Source of the DNA: JAFAGX01 sp035623255
GTDB taxonomy: Bacteria; Acidobacteriota; Terriglobia; Terriglobales; Acidobacteriaceae
Assembly (NCBI GenBank): GCA_035623255.1
Contig: DASPTU010000031.1
Location: forward strand, 1-19,584
Length of the DNA: 19,584 bases
Direction of reading: 5' to 3'
Shown here: one piece after another, positions 7,566-14,027 of the stretch
How the letters are laid out: every line of letters begins with the position of its first letter
Position numbering within the stretch: the stretch's first letter is position 1
Notes under the pieces: model-generated
Told to the model about the DNA's origin: nothing
Database searches by the model: none
Seen by the model: the letters and a program-made list of their open reading frames with translations, nothing else
Made by a program: the position numbers and the translations under genes

Positions 7566-7580
7566 TGGCAAGTGACGTGC
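7566..7580 (+). promoter_or_regulatory. Sigma54 (-24/-12) promoter of the bc-complex operon
   Basis: TGGCA at 7566-7570 and GTGC at 7577-7580 give the diagnostic GG (7567-7568), exactly 10 bp, GC (7579-7580). The -24 element is perfect and the -12 element differs from TTGC at one base. Transcription would begin near 7592, leaving a short leader that contains GGGAGGTG at about 7595-7602 ahead of the ATG at 7610. It rules out the in-frame ATG at 7565, which would overlap the promoter. Two dyads lie at enhancer distance upstream and the sigma54 activator gene is next door, so three independent signals agree. Confidence 0.75.
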
Positions 7581-7609
7581 CCAAAGACCTTCGAGGGAGG
7601 TGCTCGATC

Positions 7610-7933
7610 ATGGAAATGTTCTTAATGGCACTTTGCATGAGCATGTTTGGCCTGGCGGTGACAGCCATGGCATTCGGAGCGGCCACGCGCAAAGGTGCGT
7701 CAACTTCCCCGGATCAACCTGAACTGAAGCCGGTCAAGACTGTGGCTCCCAGTCGGTTCTTTGCGGATCGGATTGTGCCTCCTGCGACGTCCGTCCAGTA
7801 CGTGCCGAGAGAGGTCCTGCTCGCTCAGATCGAGCACCACGTTCGATTGGAGCAGGCTGCCGCACAGTCGTTCCTCGAGTCTCCGTCGCGCGCCCAGTTG
7901 CACAGCAAAACGACTTCCGCCTTCGTGAACTGA
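7610..7933 (+). CDS. Small single-pass membrane protein, first gene of the bc operon
   Basis: A protein of 107 residues when started at the ATG at 7610, which has GGGAGGTG at ideal spacing. One N-terminal membrane helix (about residues 2-24, Met- and Ala-rich) is followed by a soluble region with a Pro-rich linker (residues about 32-60) and an amphipathic, Gln/Glu-rich helix (PREVLLAQIEHHVRLEQAAAQSFLE). It has no Cys and no CxxCH, so it is not itself a heme protein, but the His pair in the helix is notable. I do not recognise the family. Its place as promoter-proximal gene, 10 bp ahead of the next, suggests a small accessory or assembly subunit of the complex encoded downstream. Confidence 0.75.
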   Translation: MEMFLMALCMSMFGLAVTAMAFGAATRKGASTSPDQPELKPVKTVAPSRFFADRIVPPATSVQYVPREVLLAQIEHHVRLEQAAAQSFLESPSRAQLHSKTTSAFVN

Positions 7934-7943
7934 GGCTGCGTTC

Positions 7944-8414
7944 ATGGCCCACGAGCAACCAGAGCTGCTCAAAGATCTCGCGGCAGATGAAGTTCAAAAG
8001 ATCCTGGCTTTCGGCACCAAGATCACGGTGCCAATCGGAGGCTCCTTGTTCCGCTTAGGGGACACCGCGGAACGCCTCTTCTTAATTGAGCGCGGGCTCA
8101 TACGGCTCACGCTTCCGATGAAAGTCCGAGGAAGCGAAGAGGATGTCGTCGTTGAAGAGCGAACCTCGGGCCAAACCGTGGGCTGGTCCGCTTTGATCCC
8201 GCCCTACCGGTTCACTCTTGCCGCCACAGCTCCGCTCGAAACGCAAGTCCTCGCCCTTCCGCGGGAGGAGTTGCGCAAGCACCTCGCCGCAAACCCGGTA
8301 GTCGGCTACAAAATCGCGTTGAATCTGGCGGTGATCATTGGCCATCGCCTCCAGTTGTTCCAAGCAATGTGGTTGCGGGAGATGCAGCGCATGGTGGAGA
8401 AGCATTCCGCGTAA
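7944..8414 (+). CDS. Cyclic-nucleotide-binding-like domain protein without DNA-binding domain
   Basis: A protein of 156 residues consisting of one Crp/Fnr-type double-psi/jelly-roll sensor domain: GGSLFRLGDTAERLFLIERGLIRLTLP, then GQTVGWSALIPPYRFTLAATA, then VLALPREELRKHLAANP and a C-terminal helix that would be the dimer helix of Crp. It ends there (REMQRMVEKHSA), with no winged helix. The phosphate-binding cassette is not canonical: the usual FGE..L..xPR.A has Trp-Ser where Gly-Glu is expected, so cAMP binding is doubtful. It lies 10 bp after the small membrane protein and about 80 bp before the Rieske gene, so it is probably a cytoplasmic regulatory subunit of, or ligand sensor for, the electron transfer complex. 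Confidence 0.8.
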   Translation: MAHEQPELLKDLAADEVQKILAFGTKITVPIGGSLFRLGDTAERLFLIERGLIRLTLPMKVRGSEEDVVVEERTSGQTVGWSALIPPYRFTLAATAPLETQVLALPREELRKHLAANPVVGYKIALNLAVIIGHRLQLFQAMWLREMQRMVEKHSA

Positions 8415-8433
8415 ATCGTTGAGAGAGTCGATC

Positions 8434-8505
8434 ATGAGAATGGCTAAGTCCGTTGTCTTCGCTTCAGCAGTACACGCGATGTGGGGCACACCCCATGGTG
8501 GCTGA
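8434..8505 (+). CDS. Possible 23-residue ORF overlapping the Rieske start
   Basis: An ATG at 8434 with GAGAG upstream opens a 23-codon frame (MRMAKSVVF...WGTPHGG) whose stop TGA at 8503-8505 lies 8 bp inside the Rieske gene if that starts at 8495. Such an arrangement would permit translational coupling. The peptide has no recognisable motif, and it may simply be an open frame in the 80-bp gap. Confidence 0.25.
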   Translation: MRMAKSVVFASAVHAMWGTPHGG

Positions 8506-8956
8506 TTCCAGTGCCGCGCCACAGCCGCCCCGCCGGCGAATTGTCGAATACCTTCTCGGCGGAGGCCTGCTTGCTTCCTTCGGATCCTTCATTTATCCGG
8601 TGCTTCGCTACCTGGTTCCCCCGCCCGTGGCGGAACTTGGAGGCGACCAGGTTGTCGCTGGCAAGGCCGACGAACTGAAGCCAAACTCTGCCAAGATCTT
8701 TCGTTTCGGCAGCCGTCCCGGGCTGCTTATCCGAAACGGTGATGGAAGCTATCGTGCGTTTTCCGCCGCTTGCACGCATCTGGGTTGCATCGTGCAATAC
8801 CGCAGCGACTTGCAAGAGATTTGGTGCGCATGCCACAACGGACTCTACGACCTGAATGGGCGTAATGTTTCCGGTCCACCCCCCAGGCCGCTCCAGGCGT
8901 ACGACGTCCACTTGCAGGGCGACGAGGTGATGGTTTCCTTGAAGCGGGAGGCTTGA
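8495..8956 (+). CDS. Rieske iron-sulfur protein of a bc-type complex
   Basis: A protein of 153 residues from the ATG at 8495; a TTG at 8453 would add 14 residues before the export signal and is less likely. An RRR motif followed by a hydrophobic stretch (about 13-42) looks like an uncleaved Tat-type signal anchor. The 2Fe-2S site is box I CTHLGC (C93, H95, C98) and box II CACHNGLYD (C111, C113, H114, Y118): C93/H95/C111/H114 as ligands and C98-C113 as the disulfide. Box II has Asn-Gly where high-potential proteins have Gly-Ser, so the Ser hydrogen bond is missing and a lower midpoint potential, suited to menaquinol, is expected. The protein passes electrons from quinol to the cytochrome c. 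Its stop overlaps the TTG/TGA junction with the cytochrome b gene. Confidence 0.93.
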   Translation: MVADSSAAPQPPRRRIVEYLLGGGLLASFGSFIYPVLRYLVPPPVAELGGDQVVAGKADELKPNSAKIFRFGSRPGLLIRNGDGSYRAFSAACTHLGCIVQYRSDLQEIWCACHNGLYDLNGRNVSGPPPRPLQAYDVHLQGDEVMVSLKREA

Positions 8957-8958
8957 CC

Positions 8959-10038
8959 TTGTTGGCATCCCTGCGCCAATGGATCGATGAACGATTTGAC
9001 TGGGCCGCCCTCATCGCCCCTCTGCGTGAGAAAGCCGTCCCCACTCACAGTTTGTCCTACTGGTATTTCCTCGGCGGCATTACGCTTTTCCTTTTTGGCA
9101 TCCAGGTTTGCACCGGCATCCTTCTGCTCCTTTATTACCGGCCGAGCGCAAACGAGGCTTTCGAGAGCGTTCAATACATCATGACCCGCGTGCAGTTCGG
9201 ATGGCTGGTGCGTTCCATCCATTCCTGGGCCGCAAACCTCATGATCTTCACGGCCTTCTGTCATATGTTCAGCGTGCTGTTCCTAGGCGCTTACCGCAAG
9301 CCGCGGGAAATAACCTGGATTACGGGGATGCTGTTGCTCTTCCTGGCCATGGGATTCGGGTTCAGTGGTTACCTCCTTCCTTGGAATACGCTAGCCTTTT
9401 TCGCCACCAAAGTCGGAACGGAAATCACTGGGCAGGTCCCAGTTGTCGGGCATAGCCTGATGGTGTTCCTGCGCGGCGGCGAGGACGTGACCGGCGCGAC
9501 GCTGACTCGCTTCTTCGGATTTCATGTCGCGCTTTTACCCGGCTTGACCACGCTCCTGCTGCTCGGGCACATCGCGCTGGTTCAGTATTTTGGCATGAGC
9601 GTTCCGCCGGGCGTGGAGGCGCGCCGGAAAGCTTTCCCCGGCGAGGCGCGCGAGATGAAATTCTTCCCGAACTTCTTCTTGCGCGAATTGATGGCGTGGT
9701 ACATCGCTCTTGGCGCTCTCGGAGCGCTCGCCGCGATTCTTCCTTGGGAACTTGGTGCGAAGGCCGACCCATTCGCGCCGGCCCCCGCCGGCATCCGTCC
9801 GGAATGGTATTTCATGTTTATGTTCCAGACGCTTAAAAAGATTCCGGCGAAACTGTGGTTCGCGGACGGAGAAGTCGTAGGAATCTTGGTGTTTGGCCTG
9901 GCGGGCCTGGTGTGGCTGTTGTTGCCATTCTTTGATCAAGCGGCCGGAAAGCGCGGACGAAAGCTCATTCTGGGCGCAGGGATTTTCGCACTGAGTTACA
10001 TCGTCGCAATGACAATTTATGGATACATGTCTAAATAA
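8959..10038 (+). CDS. b6-type cytochrome b (fused with subunit IV-like region)
   Basis: About 359 residues starting at the TTG at 8959, which has GGGAGG 7 nt upstream; TTG at 8953 (361 residues) and 8962 are alternatives. The N-terminal part matches cytochrome b6 closely (YYRPSANEAFESVQYIM, FGWLVRSIHSW). Heme ligands are H88/H102 (13 residues between) and H189/H204 (14 between); the 14 spacing in helix D is the b6 signature. The Qo motif is PEWY at about 281-284, in a subunit IV-like C-terminal half with about three membrane helices. The positions that bind the extra heme ci by Cys in chloroplast or Bacillus b6 are Leu and Phe here, though a different Cys (C51) lies nearby. It is the quinol-oxidising core and lies between the Rieske and multiheme cytochrome genes. 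Confidence 0.93.
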   Translation: MLASLRQWIDERFDWAALIAPLREKAVPTHSLSYWYFLGGITLFLFGIQVCTGILLLLYYRPSANEAFESVQYIMTRVQFGWLVRSIHSWAANLMIFTAFCHMFSVLFLGAYRKPREITWITGMLLLFLAMGFGFSGYLLPWNTLAFFATKVGTEITGQVPVVGHSLMVFLRGGEDVTGATLTRFFGFHVALLPGLTTLLLLGHIALVQYFGMSVPPGVEARRKAFPGEAREMKFFPNFFLRELMAWYIALGALGALAAILPWELGAKADPFAPAPAGIRPEWYFMFMFQTLKKIPAKLWFADGEVVGILVFGLAGLVWLLLPFFDQAAGKRGRKLILGAGIFALSYIVAMTIYGYMSK

Positions 10039-11302
10039 CAGCTTATCCCGGTTGCTTATCGGGTTCCTCGCGATGGCCACCGTTGGCCTCAGCGCAGTCC
10101 GCGCTCAGGCGCCGAGTACGTGCCTCGATTGCCATGGTGCTTTGGATCCACCGCTTCAGGTCACGCCAGCCCAGTTCGCGCAAGACATCCACTCTCAGAA
10201 AGGTTTGACCTGTGCCAATTGTCATGGCGGCGACCCCACCAAAGCCGACATGGACGCAATGAGCAAGGCCGCCGGTTTCCGCGGAAAGATTGAACGCAAG
10301 CAGATTCCGGAGCTTTGTGGTCATTGCCATTCTGACGGCGCATTCATGCGCAAGTACAATCCCTCACTTCGGACCGACCAGTTGGCTCAATACAAGACCA
10401 GCGTGCACGGGAAACGCCTCGCGCAGGGCGACAGCAAGGTTGCGGTATGCATCGACTGCCACGGGGTTCACGATCTTCGCCCGGCCAATGATCTGCGCTC
10501 GAAAGTCAGCCCGTTGAATGTGGCACAAACTTGTTCGCGGTGCCACTCCGACGCGAAATACATGCAAGGATATGGCATTGCCACAGACCAGTACGCAAAG
10601 TACAGCGCCAGCGTCCATCACGACGCGATGACGGTTCGCGGAGATCTCAGCGCGCCGACGTGCTCGACCTGCCACGGCAATCATGGCGCTGCTCCTCCGG
10701 GAACCGATTCAGTGAAGAACGTGTGCGCGACCTGCCACGTCTTTCAAGCGCTGATGTATGACAAGAGCACCCACAAAGTTGCTTTTCAATCCATCGGCTT
10801 GCCCGGATGCGTCGTCTGCCACAGCAATCACGACGTAACCCATCCGACGGACGCCAAGCTCGGCACCGGCCCCGAAGCTGTCTGCATGCGCTGCCATAAA
10901 CCCGGGGATGTGTGCGATCAGGCCCGGGCGGAAATGCTGGCCGATTTGAAGCAACTGGATGGCGCCGTGAGAGCAGCGGATTCGACGTTGGCCACTGCCG
11001 AGTCTTCGGGCATGGAAGTCAGCGAAGCGAGAATCGAGCAGGACCAGGCCAGGGACTCTCTGACCAAGGCTCGAGTCGCCATCCACAGCTTTCAAACTCC
11101 GCTCGTCGAACAGGACATCGAGGCAGGTCTCAAGATCGCCGCAAAGACTCAAACCGAAGCCAGAGCCGCGCTGGCGGAGCGCGACCGCCGCCGCCGCGGC
11201 TTGGGCTTGTCCCTAGGAATTATCATCATGGTTTTGTTGGGGCTCCGTTTGTACATTCGGCAAATTGAAGGCAATTCAGGCAAAGTGAATACCGCAATTT
11301 AA
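10019..11302 (+). CDS. Nine-heme membrane-anchored cytochrome c
   Basis: A protein of 427 residues overlapping the cytochrome b gene by 20 bp (ATG at 10019; weak ribosome site, so coupled translation is likely). A signal peptide (about 1-30, ending VRAQA) is followed by nine CxxCH motifs at Cys 35, 65, 100, 144, 172, 215, 236, 264 and 289, with many extra His residues (for example SVHGK, SVHHD, STHK, NHD) that can be distal ligands. After a long charged helical, probably coiled-coil segment (about 300-390) comes a membrane helix at about 395-413 and a short cytoplasmic tail. No cytochrome c1 or f gene is present, so this is the likely acceptor from the Rieske centre, able to store and pass several electrons to periplasmic or outer-membrane partners. 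Last gene of the operon. Confidence 0.92.
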   Translation: MDTCLNNSLSRLLIGFLAMATVGLSAVRAQAPSTCLDCHGALDPPLQVTPAQFAQDIHSQKGLTCANCHGGDPTKADMDAMSKAAGFRGKIERKQIPELCGHCHSDGAFMRKYNPSLRTDQLAQYKTSVHGKRLAQGDSKVAVCIDCHGVHDLRPANDLRSKVSPLNVAQTCSRCHSDAKYMQGYGIATDQYAKYSASVHHDAMTVRGDLSAPTCSTCHGNHGAAPPGTDSVKNVCATCHVFQALMYDKSTHKVAFQSIGLPGCVVCHSNHDVTHPTDAKLGTGPEAVCMRCHKPGDVCDQARAEMLADLKQLDGAVRAADSTLATAESSGMEVSEARIEQDQARDSLTKARVAIHSFQTPLVEQDIEAGLKIAAKTQTEARAALAERDRRRRGLGLSLGIIIMVLLGLRLYIRQIEGNSGKVNTAI

Positions 11303-11764
11303 CTTTAGACTCCGGGAGCCAAAAAGAAGGCTGACCAAGAAAGGAAGCTGTAGAGCTATCGGTGCCGATTCAACGCGACAGATACTCCACCACAGTCCAA
11401 GCGGGATCCGCAGCTTAGTTCCCTGTTAATTCCCCTGTTCCGTGAGCTGCTCCAAAGGATTTGTTTGTTGGCACTCGCGCCAACCTGGAACGTTAGTCGC
11501 TTTGCTTTGCTGAAAGCGTGGCGTTTCCCTGCTGTTTTCCCTGTTACCTAGGATATTGGAATAGCCAAGAATCCTAAACCCTGACCTTAGTTCTCCTGTC
11601 TATCCTGTGCAAGAAAATGACTACCTGTGTAGGTGGTGACAGCACTCTTCCGCTTTGCTGAAATCGCGGACACGCAAACGCTATCGAGCGGAGTTTGCGA
11701 CGCGACCGGTGGACTCCGGAAGAAGAGGCCGCAGTCTTGCCTGGTTCGAGGAGGATGGTGAGTC
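11303..11764. other. Non-coding region between the bc operon and the dipeptidase-like gene
   Basis: About 460 bp without a credible gene. It contains four TTCCCTGTT-like motifs in two pairs, a 12-bp direct repeat (GCTTTGCTGAAA at 11504 and about 11652) and a short inverted repeat GTTGGC-N6-GCCAAC (11467-11484) without a T-run. The ribosome binding site of the next gene (GAGGAGGA) is at its right end. No clear terminator after the cytochrome gene is visible. Confidence 0.5.
11419..11546. repeat. TTCCCTGTT-type short repeats, two pairs
   Basis: TTCCCTGTT (11419-11427) and TTCCCCTGTT (11430-11439) form one pair; TTCCCTG (11525-11531) and TTTTCCCTGTTA (11535-11546) form another about 100 bp on. 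Within each pair the units are 10-11 bp apart, one helical turn. They may be protein-binding sites or remnants of a recombination site, but no recombinase gene is nearby. Confidence 0.4.
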
Positions 11765-14023
11765 ATGAGGATACGCAATCACGGATATGGGCCCACACTG
11801 GCGTTTCGAGGTCTCGTTCTTTTTGGCGTGTTGGTGCTAATGCCAACAGTGTTTATGGTCGCAGCGTTCGCCCAGGCGACAAGGCCACCAGTTTCAACCG
11901 TTACTCCACAACTACCGCCCGCGAATCTAAGGCCCACCCCAATTGTATCCGCTCCGTTGCGAGGGTGGGTCGACTTGCACACGCATCCACTAGCCAACCT
12001 TGGTTTCGGCGGAAAATTTCTCTACGGTGGCATAGATGCAACACTACAAGGCGGATCGCTGCTGCCCACGGATCCGAGTTGCAACCACAATGTGCGCGCC
12101 ACGAGTGAAGCGCAAGCCCTGGGACCTGATGCCTCGACCCATGGCGGTCCCGGAGTCAACTTGAACCCCTTCAATGGCAGCGTGGGTGAAACCAACTCGT
12201 GCGGCAACGCCATTAGGGAAAAGGTCATCGAGGCTTTCCAACAGGCCCTCGGCGGAAACAACCCAGGGCCGAACGCCTCAGGTTATCCGACTTTTACCGA
12301 CTGGCCGACATGGAACGATCTCACCCATCAGAAGATGTGGGTCGAGTGGATTCGGCGTGCCTACGAGGGCGGTTTGCGGGTGATGGTTGCTCTGGCGGTG
12401 AACAACAAGACGCTGGGCGACGTAGCGACATTTGGCAACGTTTCCTCAAACCCGGACTTGCCCACGGATGATAAATGGGCAGCGGATGCGCAGATCAGCG
12501 AGATCCAAAACTTTGTTGCCCGCCACTCAGACTTCATGGAAGTTGCGAAAAGTTCAGCCGACCTGTACCGGATCGTGTCGGCGAATAAGTTGGCGGTGGT
12601 GATCGGAATGGAGATCGATCACATCGGCAACTTCGGACAGGTGGTCTATTCGAATGGGTTGCTGACACCTCCAAAAGAGTGGCAGTCCGACTGGGCCGCC
12701 GCCGCTGTTCCTCCGAGCGATGCTGCGGTCAAGGCTGAGATTGACCGTCTCTATAATGAAGGCGTTCGCTACATTTTTCCCATCCATCTCCTGGACAATG
12801 CGTTTGGCGGAACGGCTGCCTACGAGGAAATATTTAATATTTCAACCTTGCGCGAGTCCGGCCACATCTGGAAGCTCACATGCACAAACAGCCCCGCCGA
12901 TAATATCAATTGGGCCTACAACAACGGCAACAGCTCGACACAGATAGTTCTTGCTTCCGTAAATGTAGCGGGCAACCAATGGAACATCGGGAATCTGGGA
13001 ACTGTTGGAGTCACTGAGCCTCCATGTCCTGCAACGTCCCAGGGACAGATACCCTACGGTCAGAAGAATGCACTTGGGCTATCCCCCAGCGGCATTACCG
13101 CGATCAAGGAGATGATGCGACTCGGAATGCTGATTGACATTGACCACATGTCGGAAGCCTCGGAGGACCAGGCACTTCAGCTCGCCTGCTATGGCCACAT
13201 CGTGTCTGGCGCTTCACCTTTCGTGTTTACGCTGCCATGTCCGTTCGGATTTCCGATGAACAGCGGTCACAGTGGCTTGCGGGGTGCAAACGGCGGTATA
13301 ACGAATGAGCGATCGCAGCGCCCCGACCAGTACGCCCTGATAGGTCAATTGCACGGTATGGCGGGGATTGGGAGCGCCAAACTCACGGCTGACGCTTGGC
13401 TGGCTTTGTACAACAGCTCGATGCAAGCCATGGGCGGAGACAGCACGTACGGCAATCCATATAATCCAGCCAGCCCGGTCACGGCGGGTCGCCCAATCTC
13501 AAGCGCCGTTGTGGCTGGTTTCGGCACAGATACAGATGGCCTTGAGTTTGCAATGCCTCCACGACAGGGCACCCAGAGGACGATCGATGGCCCACAATAC
13601 GCGCAATACGAAGCGTGCTTAAAAGCCGCCACTTGCAAGAGTGAGCCGATCGTAACTCGAGGTAACAACGGCAAGCCTGTGGCCACCACGATGAACTCGT
13701 GCACCACGTCCTGCCTGGCCAAATATCCAAATGCCTACCAGACCATCTGGGCGCCGCCCCCACCCATCGTTAAGTACGGTGGCTCGTCCCCTCAAAGTGG
13801 TGCGTTTCCCCAGAGCATCCCCCAGAGCACTGAGGGAAACAAGAGCTGGAATTACAACACGGATGGGGTCGCACACTACGGCATGCTCTGGGATTTTCTG
13901 CAGGATGTGGCCTCGTTGCCGGGTGGAGCAGCCATGGTCAACAACAATTTCATGTATGGAGCCGACTATTTCTATCGGACTTGGCAGCGCGCGGAAACGC
14001 TAAGCAAAAGCGCGCCGAATTAA
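11765..14023 (+). CDS. Secreted peptidase M19 (membrane dipeptidase)-like protein
   Basis: A protein of 752 residues with an N-terminal signal sequence or anchor (hydrophobic about 16-37, ending AFAQA). The ATG at 11765 has GAGGAGGA about 9 nt upstream. The landmarks of the M19 TIM-barrel metallopeptidases are present in order: VDLHTHP (H72, H74), IGMEIDH (E283), GVRYIFPIH, then KEMMRLGMLIDIDHMSE (H461), NSGHSGLRG (H502), NERSQRP (R516) and GFGTDTDG (D589, D591). Typical M19 enzymes have HxD at the first site and are near 350-400 residues; here it is HxH and there are long insertions, notably about 85-180 and 600-690, with Cys residues. It probably hydrolyses a dipeptide-like or other amide outside the cytoplasm; the substrate is unknown. 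It is followed 4 bp later by another secreted protein gene. Confidence 0.75.
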   Translation: MRIRNHGYGPTLAFRGLVLFGVLVLMPTVFMVAAFAQATRPPVSTVTPQLPPANLRPTPIVSAPLRGWVDLHTHPLANLGFGGKFLYGGIDATLQGGSLLPTDPSCNHNVRATSEAQALGPDASTHGGPGVNLNPFNGSVGETNSCGNAIREKVIEAFQQALGGNNPGPNASGYPTFTDWPTWNDLTHQKMWVEWIRRAYEGGLRVMVALAVNNKTLGDVATFGNVSSNPDLPTDDKWAADAQISEIQNFVARHSDFMEVAKSSADLYRIVSANKLAVVIGMEIDHIGNFGQVVYSNGLLTPPKEWQSDWAAAAVPPSDAAVKAEIDRLYNEGVRYIFPIHLLDNAFGGTAAYEEIFNISTLRESGHIWKLTCTNSPADNINWAYNNGNSSTQIVLASVNVAGNQWNIGNLGTVGVTEPPCPATSQGQIPYGQKNALGLSPSGITAIKEMMRLGMLIDIDHMSEASEDQALQLACYGHIVSGASPFVFTLPCPFGFPMNSGHSGLRGANGGITNERSQRPDQYALIGQLHGMAGIGSAKLTADAWLALYNSSMQAMGGDSTYGNPYNPASPVTAGRPISSAVVAGFGTDTDGLEFAMPPRQGTQRTIDGPQYAQYEACLKAATCKSEPIVTRGNNGKPVATTMNSCTTSCLAKYPNAYQTIWAPPPPIVKYGGSSPQSGAFPQSIPQSTEGNKSWNYNTDGVAHYGMLWDFLQDVASLPGGAAMVNNNFMYGADYFYRTWQRAETLSKSAPN

Positions 14024-14027
14024 AGCC

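Noticed and set aside
7565..7609. ATG at 7565 as start of the first bc-operon gene
   Set aside because: It would lie within the -24 element of the sigma54 promoter and has no ribosome site; the ATG at 7610 has an ideal one and begins the membrane helix.
11695..12108. A 137-residue open frame overlapping the start of the dipeptidase-like gene
   Set aside because: It is out of frame with a gene that has a signal sequence, a ribosome site and conserved metal motifs.
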